From: Nocardioides oleivorans
Lineage (GTDB): Bacteria > Actinomycetota > Actinomycetes > Propionibacteriales > Nocardioidaceae
Length of the DNA stretch: 64,000 bases
Assembly (NCBI RefSeq): GCF_004137255.1
Contig: NZ_SDWT01000004.1
Location: 1 to 64,000, forward strand
Direction: 5' to 3'
In this document: positions 60,351 to 64,000 of the stretch, piece by piece
Numbering within the stretch: position 1 is the first letter of the stretch
How the letters are laid out: the number at the start of each line of letters is the position of its first letter
Notes under the pieces: generated by a model
Seen by the model: the letters and a program-made list of their open reading frames with translations, nothing else
Databases searched by the model: none
Told to the model about the DNA's origin: nothing
Made by a program: the position numbers and the translations under genes

Positions 60351-60799
60351 CGCGACGCCCGCTCGCGCTGCCGTCGCAGCGTCGCCGGCAGGGTGAGCAC
60401 CAGCGCGAGCCCGACGCCGAGGAACATGCCGATCGAGTTGGCGGCGACGTCGCGCGGGTCGGACACGCGTCCGGGGATGGTCTTCTGGACGCTCTCGATC
60501 ATCGAGGTGAGCACGATGCCGGCGATCAGCGCGACGAACCACAGCCTGGTCCCGACGAGGAGCAGCAGGAAGACCCCGAGCGGGACGAAGAGGCCGATGT
60601 TGGCCAGGAACTCGACCCGCTCGATGCTCAGCCGGCTCGAGAGCGGGTCGAGGTCGGGGTAGCGCTCGAGCCGCGCCAGGATCCGTGCCGCCAGGCCCTG
60701 GTAGTCGGGCTGGTCCGAGCCGGGGGTCAGCGTCACCAGGGCGATGAAGGCGAGGTAGGCGAGGCTGAGCAGGCTGAGGAAGGGATGGCGGTGCAGCAC
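60347..60799 (-). CDS. VanZ-like family membrane protein
   Basis: It is 150 aa with four TM helices. The VanZ hallmark is seen as RVEFLANIGLFVPLGVFLLL and a later SMIESVQKTIPGRVSDPRDVAANSIG region (E-x-x-Q and D-x-x-x-N). Some VanZ proteins affect glycopeptide/lipoglycopeptide susceptibility or envelope processes; nothing here specifies that. The GTG start has CATGAT 6 nt upstream and may be leaderless. Confidence 0.85.
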   Translation of the reverse strand: MLHRHPFLSLLSLAYLAFIALVTLTPGSDQPDYQGLAARILARLERYPDLDPLSSRLSIERVEFLANIGLFVPLGVFLLLLVGTRLWFVALIAGIVLTSMIESVQKTIPGRVSDPRDVAANSIGMFLGVGLALVLTLPATLRRQRERASR

Positions 60800-60828
60800 G
60801 CGCCCATCATGGCGGTAGGCACCACGGA

Positions 60829-61758
60829 TCAGCCGAAGCGGACGCCCGTCAGCTCCCCCGACACCTCCCACAGCCGCGCCGCGTCGTCGTCGGGGCGCAT
60901 CGGCGACCAGGGCGCCTGCGGTCCGGGCGGGCCGCCGGCGTTGCCGGGCCACTGCGGGCCGTAGAAGCCGGCGTCGTCGCCCGTCGTGACGGCCATCAGC
61001 GCCGGCAGCCCGGCGGTCTCGACGGTGCCGACGAGGAGCCCGTGGCCGGACAGCCAGCGGATCACCTTCACGCTCGTCGTGTCCCCCGACCGGCCCAGCT
61101 CGGGCCGGGCGGCGAGCAGGCTGGTCGGGGCGACGCCGGGGTGCGAGACGTTGCTCGTGATCCCCCATCCCGCGGCTGCGCTGCGCCGGCTGAGCTCGAG
61201 CCCGAACAGGGCGCACGCGATCTTCGACTGGCGGTAGGCCGCCATCCCGTCGTACGACCGCTCCCAGTCGACGTCGTCCCAGTGGATGGAGCCGCGCCGG
61301 GCCGCGACGCTCGACTGCGACGTCACGCGCGCCCGGCCCGCCCGCAGCAACGGCAGCAGTCGCGCGGTCAGGGCGAAGTGGCCGAGGTGGTTGGTGCCGA
61401 GCTGGAGCTCGTGGCCGTCGGCGGTCGTCTGCCGCTCCGGCGGGGTCATCACGCCCGCGTTGTTGATCATCAGGTGGATCGGCTCGCCGCCGGCGACGAG
61501 CGTCTCCCCGAGCGCCGCGACCGAGTCGAGCGACGAGAGGTCGAGGTCGTGCAGCACCACCCGCGCCCCGGGCACGCGGGCACGGATCGTGCCCGCGGCG
61601 GCCTCGCCCTTGGCACGGTTGCGCACCGGCAGCACCACCTCGGCGCCGGCACCGGCCAGCGAGGCGGCCATGCCGAGGCCCATCCCGTCGCTGGCGCCGG
61701 TGACGAGGGCGCGCTGGCCGGTCAGGTCGGGAAGGGTGAGGTCGTACGTCCTGGGCAC
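60829..61758 (-). CDS. SDR-family oxidoreductase (retinol dehydrogenase-like)
   Basis: It is 309 aa with cofactor loop TGASDGMGLG, MINNAGVM, catalytic Ser/Tyr region (SQSSVAA, YRQSKIACALF) and a long C-terminal part with HPGVAPTSL. Arg in PVRNRAKG suggests NADP preference. The substrate is unknown. The GTG start is preceded by AGGAG. It is divergent from an XRE regulator of the kind often paired with such SDR genes. Confidence 0.85.
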   Translation of the reverse strand: MPRTYDLTLPDLTGQRALVTGASDGMGLGMAASLAGAGAEVVLPVRNRAKGEAAAGTIRARVPGARVVLHDLDLSSLDSVAALGETLVAGGEPIHLMINNAGVMTPPERQTTADGHELQLGTNHLGHFALTARLLPLLRAGRARVTSQSSVAARRGSIHWDDVDWERSYDGMAAYRQSKIACALFGLELSRRSAAAGWGITSNVSHPGVAPTSLLAARPELGRSGDTTSVKVIRWLSGHGLLVGTVETAGLPALMAVTTGDDAGFYGPQWPGNAGGPPGPQAPWSPMRPDDDAARLWEVSGELTGVRFG

Positions 61759-61789
61759 GGTCGCTCCTGTGGTGGGTCGTGGTCGGTGT

Positions 61790-61845
61790 CCCATCCAGCG
61801 TGGCCGAGGATCCGGCTCCCATCCACGGCCCGCTGATCCGTGGAT
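61790..61845. promoter_or_regulatory. Candidate operator between SDR and XRE genes
   Basis: ATCCACGG (61821-61828) and CCGTGGAT (61838-61845) form a perfect 8-bp inverted repeat with 9-bp spacer. The left arm's CATCCA also recurs as CCCATCCA at about 61789-61797. It sits between the divergent starts at 61758 and 61877. Confidence 0.5.
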
Positions 61846-61876
61846 ACGGATCGACCGACCGGAGAGGATGGGCCCC

Positions 61877-62716
61877 ATGATCGATCGCACCGGGCTGGCC
61901 GACTTCCTGCGCCGCCGCCGGGAGGCCCTGCAGCCGGAGGACGTCGGCCTCCCGCGCGGGGCACGCCGGCGTACTCCCGGGCTGCGGCGCGAGGAGGTCG
62001 CCGCGCTGAGCCACATGTCGACCGACTTCTACTCCCGCCTCGAGCGCGAGCGCGGACCGCAGCCGTCGGAGCAGATGGTCGCCTCGATCGCCCAGGGGCT
62101 CCACCTCTCGCTCGACGAGCGCGACCACCTCTTCCGGCTGGCGGGGCACCGACCGCCGACGCGCGAGGCCGCCGGCGACCACGTCTCCCCCGGGATGCTG
62201 CGGATCTTCGACCGCCTCGGCGACACGCCGGCCGAGATCGTCACCGAGCTGGGCGAGACGCTGCGCCAGACCCCGCTCAGCGTCGCCCTGGTCGGCGACG
62301 CGACACACTGGACCGGGCCGGCACGGAGCATCGGGTTCCGCTGGTTCACCGAGCCGGGCGCCCGGCTGCTGCACCCGCCGGAGGACCACGAGCACTTCTC
62401 CCGCATGTACGCCTCGGGGCTGCGCGGCGTGCTGACGCTGCGGGGCCCGGACTCGCGGGCGGCGCACCTCACCGAGCTGCTGCTGGGGCGGAGCGAGGAG
62501 TTCCGGCACTACTGGGAGCTGCACGAGGTCGGGATCCGGCCGGAGGAGGTCAAGCGCTACCTCCACCCGTCGGTCGGGGCGCTCGAGCTGAGCTGCCAGG
62601 TCGTCCAGGACCCGTTCCAGTCCCACCACCTGCTCGTCCACACCGCCACGCCCGGCACCCCCAGCCACGAGGGACTGCGGCTGCTCGCCGCCGTCGACGC
62701 GCCCGCACCTGCCTGA
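61877..62716 (+). CDS. XRE-family regulator with MmyB-like ligand-binding domain
   Basis: It is 279 aa. The N-terminal HTH (about 5-85) has RRTPGLRREEVAALSHMSTDFYSRLERERG. The C-terminal MmyB-like domain (about 100-265) includes LGRSEEFRHYWELHEV. Actinobacterial members typically repress a divergent SDR gene, and the palindrome between the two fits that. The ATG at 61877 was chosen over an ATG three codons earlier because GAGGAT lies 7 nt upstream (leaderless pattern). This is weak. Confidence 0.87.
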   Translation: MIDRTGLADFLRRRREALQPEDVGLPRGARRRTPGLRREEVAALSHMSTDFYSRLERERGPQPSEQMVASIAQGLHLSLDERDHLFRLAGHRPPTREAAGDHVSPGMLRIFDRLGDTPAEIVTELGETLRQTPLSVALVGDATHWTGPARSIGFRWFTEPGARLLHPPEDHEHFSRMYASGLRGVLTLRGPDSRAAHLTELLLGRSEEFRHYWELHEVGIRPEEVKRYLHPSVGALELSCQVVQDPFQSHHLLVHTATPGTPSHEGLRLLAAVDAPAPA

Positions 62717-62757
62717 CCCGGTGCCGGGACGTCGGTGCCCTCGGGGATGCTCTCTCC

Positions 62758-64000
62758 ATGACCCGCGTCCACCTCTCCCGCCTGCCCGGCGAGCGGGTGC
62801 GGGTGAGCGAGGGCGGGAAGTCGTCCGAGATCGACCTCGGCGACCTGGCGTCGTACGTCGCCGGGCGCGAGCCCGAGGGGCCGCGGTGGGTCTGGGACGA
62901 CACGGCGCGGTGGTACCCGCTCCTCCTCGCCGCCGGCGTCCGCGTGGCGCGCTGCCACGACCTGCGGCTGTGCCACCACCTGCTGCGCCGCGCCCCGGCG
63001 GTCGACGCGTCGCTGCTCGCCGGTCCGGAGTCGTCCCAGTGGGAACGGCTCGGGCCGGTGGTCCCGAGCGACCCCGTGCTTTTCAGCTCCGACGACGCCG
63101 CCGAGCACCTGAGCGCCGACCTCGAGGACGCCCGCCAGCTCGCGGCCGTCGAGGACTCGCCCGACGCCACCCGGCTGGGGCTACTCGTCGCGGCCGAGTC
63201 GTCGGGGGCGCTGGCGGCCGCCGAGATGACGTACGCCGGTGTGCCCTGGCGCGTCGACGTGCACGAGGAGCTGCTCACCGGCCTGCTCGGGCGCCGTCCA
63301 CCCCGTGGTGCGCGACCGCAGCTGCTGGAGGAGGCCGCCGGTGACGTACGACGCCTCCTGTCCGCGCCCGGCCTCAACCCCGACTCCCGGCCCGAGCTGC
63401 TCGCCGCGCTGAGGCGCAACGGCATCGAGCTGACCGACACACGGGCGCACTCGCTCCGCTCCGTCGACCACCCGGTGGTCGAGCCGCTGCTGCGCTACAA
63501 GAAGCTGGCGCACCTGTTCTCCACCAACGGCTGGGCGTGGATCGACGAGTGGGTGCGCGACGGACGGTTCCGGCCGTCCTACCAGCCGGCCGGCTCGGCG
63601 ACCGGGCGCTGGTCGTCCAACGGGGGCGGTGCACTCTCGTTCCCCCAGCAGGTGCGCTCGGCGGCCGTCGCCGACGAGGGGTGGGTCCTGGTGGTCGCCG
63701 ACGTGGCCCAGCTCGAGCCACGCGTGCTCGCCGGGATGAGCGGTGACCGGGCGCTGGCGCGGGCCGCCCGCGGCGCCGACCTCTACCAGGGCATGGTCGA
63801 CGACGGCGCGGTCGAGACCAGACAGCACGCCAAGCTCGGCCTGCTCGGCGCGATGTACGGCGCGACCAGCGGCGAGAGCGGCCGGCTGCTGGCCGACCTC
63901 ACCCGCCGCTACCCCGCCGCCTTCGGGCTGGTCGAGGAGGCGGCTCGGGCCGGAGAGCGCGGCCAGGTCGTCCGCACGCTGCTCGGCCGGGGCTGCCCCG
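62758..64000 (+). CDS. Bifunctional 3'-5' exonuclease/DNA polymerase I-like protein (truncated by the window edge)
   Basis: The first 414 codons are in the window and no stop is reached. The N-terminal part (1-135) is a short exonuclease-like domain without clear DEDD residues. The polymerase part shows TGRWSSNGGG, motif A VVADVAQLEPRVLAGMSGD with the catalytic Asp, and the O-helix motif RQHAKLGLLGAMYGAT. This is the small family-A homologue seen in actinobacteria beside the normal PolA. The 5' nuclease domain is absent. The missing 3' end should hold motif C. Confidence 0.88.
   Translation, partial: MTRVHLSRLPGERVRVSEGGKSSEIDLGDLASYVAGREPEGPRWVWDDTARWYPLLLAAGVRVARCHDLRLCHHLLRRAPAVDASLLAGPESSQWERLGPVVPSDPVLFSSDDAAEHLSADLEDARQLAAVEDSPDATRLGLLVAAESSGALAAAEMTYAGVPWRVDVHEELLTGLLGRRPPRGARPQLLEEAAGDVRRLLSAPGLNPDSRPELLAALRRNGIELTDTRAHSLRSVDHPVVEPLLRYKKLAHLFSTNGWAWIDEWVRDGRFRPSYQPAGSATGRWSSNGGGALSFPQQVRSAAVADEGWVLVVADVAQLEPRVLAGMSGDRALARAARGADLYQGMVDDGAVETRQHAKLGLLGAMYGATSGESGRLLADLTRRYPAAFGLVEEAARAGERGQVVRTLLGRGCP

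Noticed and set aside
1..64000. CRISPR arrays, prophage, insertion sequences or restriction systems
   Set aside because: I saw no regularly spaced repeats, cas genes, transposases, integrases or methylase/nuclease pairs in the window.

Overview
The window comes from a very GC-rich actinobacterium, most likely a Nocardioides or close relative in the Nocardioidaceae. The signs are frequent GTG starts, tightly overlapping ATGA/GTGA gene junctions, an actinobacterial rRNA leader (boxA) at the left edge, a mycothiol-type DinB/MDMPI protein, and the actinobacterial block infC-rpmI-rplT-trmH ... pheS-pheT-argCJBDFRGH. Many genes show a -10-like hexamer only 6-8 nt before the start codon, as in leaderless transcripts.

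Layout. (1) 1-151 is the leader and promoter of a leftward rRNA operon whose 16S gene lies just outside the window. (2) 307-9501 is a leftward arginine operon argC-J-B-D-F-R-G-H plus an alkyladenine DNA glycosylase gene, with an ARG-box-like site on the argC promoter. (3) 9594-24246 holds the translation block (pheT, pheS, trmH, rplT, rpmI, infC), interrupted by a two-component system whose kinase is fused to a polytopic membrane domain, a PAS kinase, and an epoxide hydrolase with a divergent WYL regulator. (4) 24293-35947 is metabolic housekeeping: a fold-III PLP enzyme, hisE-hisG, a riboflavin operon under an FMN riboswitch (ribD-ribE-ribM-ribBA-ribH), an M20 hydrolase and tRNA-Leu(GAG). (5) 35935-50862 is a PucR-type regulator followed by a nine-gene leftward operon. 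(6) 50982-55134 holds a thioesterase, an FKBP lipoprotein, a DUF1345 protein and an amino-acid/amine permease. (7) 55279-60350 is a catabolic gene set: GntR regulator, glutamine-synthetase-like ligase, aldehyde dehydrogenase, SDR and class-I amidotransferase-type hydrolase. (8) 60347-64000 holds a VanZ protein, an SDR with divergent XRE regulator, and a truncated DNA polymerase I-like gene.

The most interesting system is the nine-gene operon at 37633-50862. In order of transcription it encodes an S12 (beta-lactamase/D-aminopeptidase fold) hydrolase, a peptide-binding lipoprotein, a DppB permease, a fused DppC-DppD protein, a DppF ATPase, an S9 peptidase fused to a second S12 domain, an M20 deacylase, a GNAT acyltransferase and an N-succinylamino acid racemase. 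The last three match the three steps of the known D-to-L amino acid conversion (N-succinylation, racemisation, L-specific desuccinylation). I infer an integrated route that imports D-residue-containing peptides, cuts them in the cytoplasm with S12/S9 enzymes and converts the D-amino acids to L-amino acids. Three CGGACAAG-type repeats lie upstream of its promoter.

The second system of note is the gamma-glutamylation gene set at 55279-60350. It has an SDR where polyamine (Puu) clusters carry an FAD amine oxidase, which suggests an amino-alcohol substrate such as ethanolamine.
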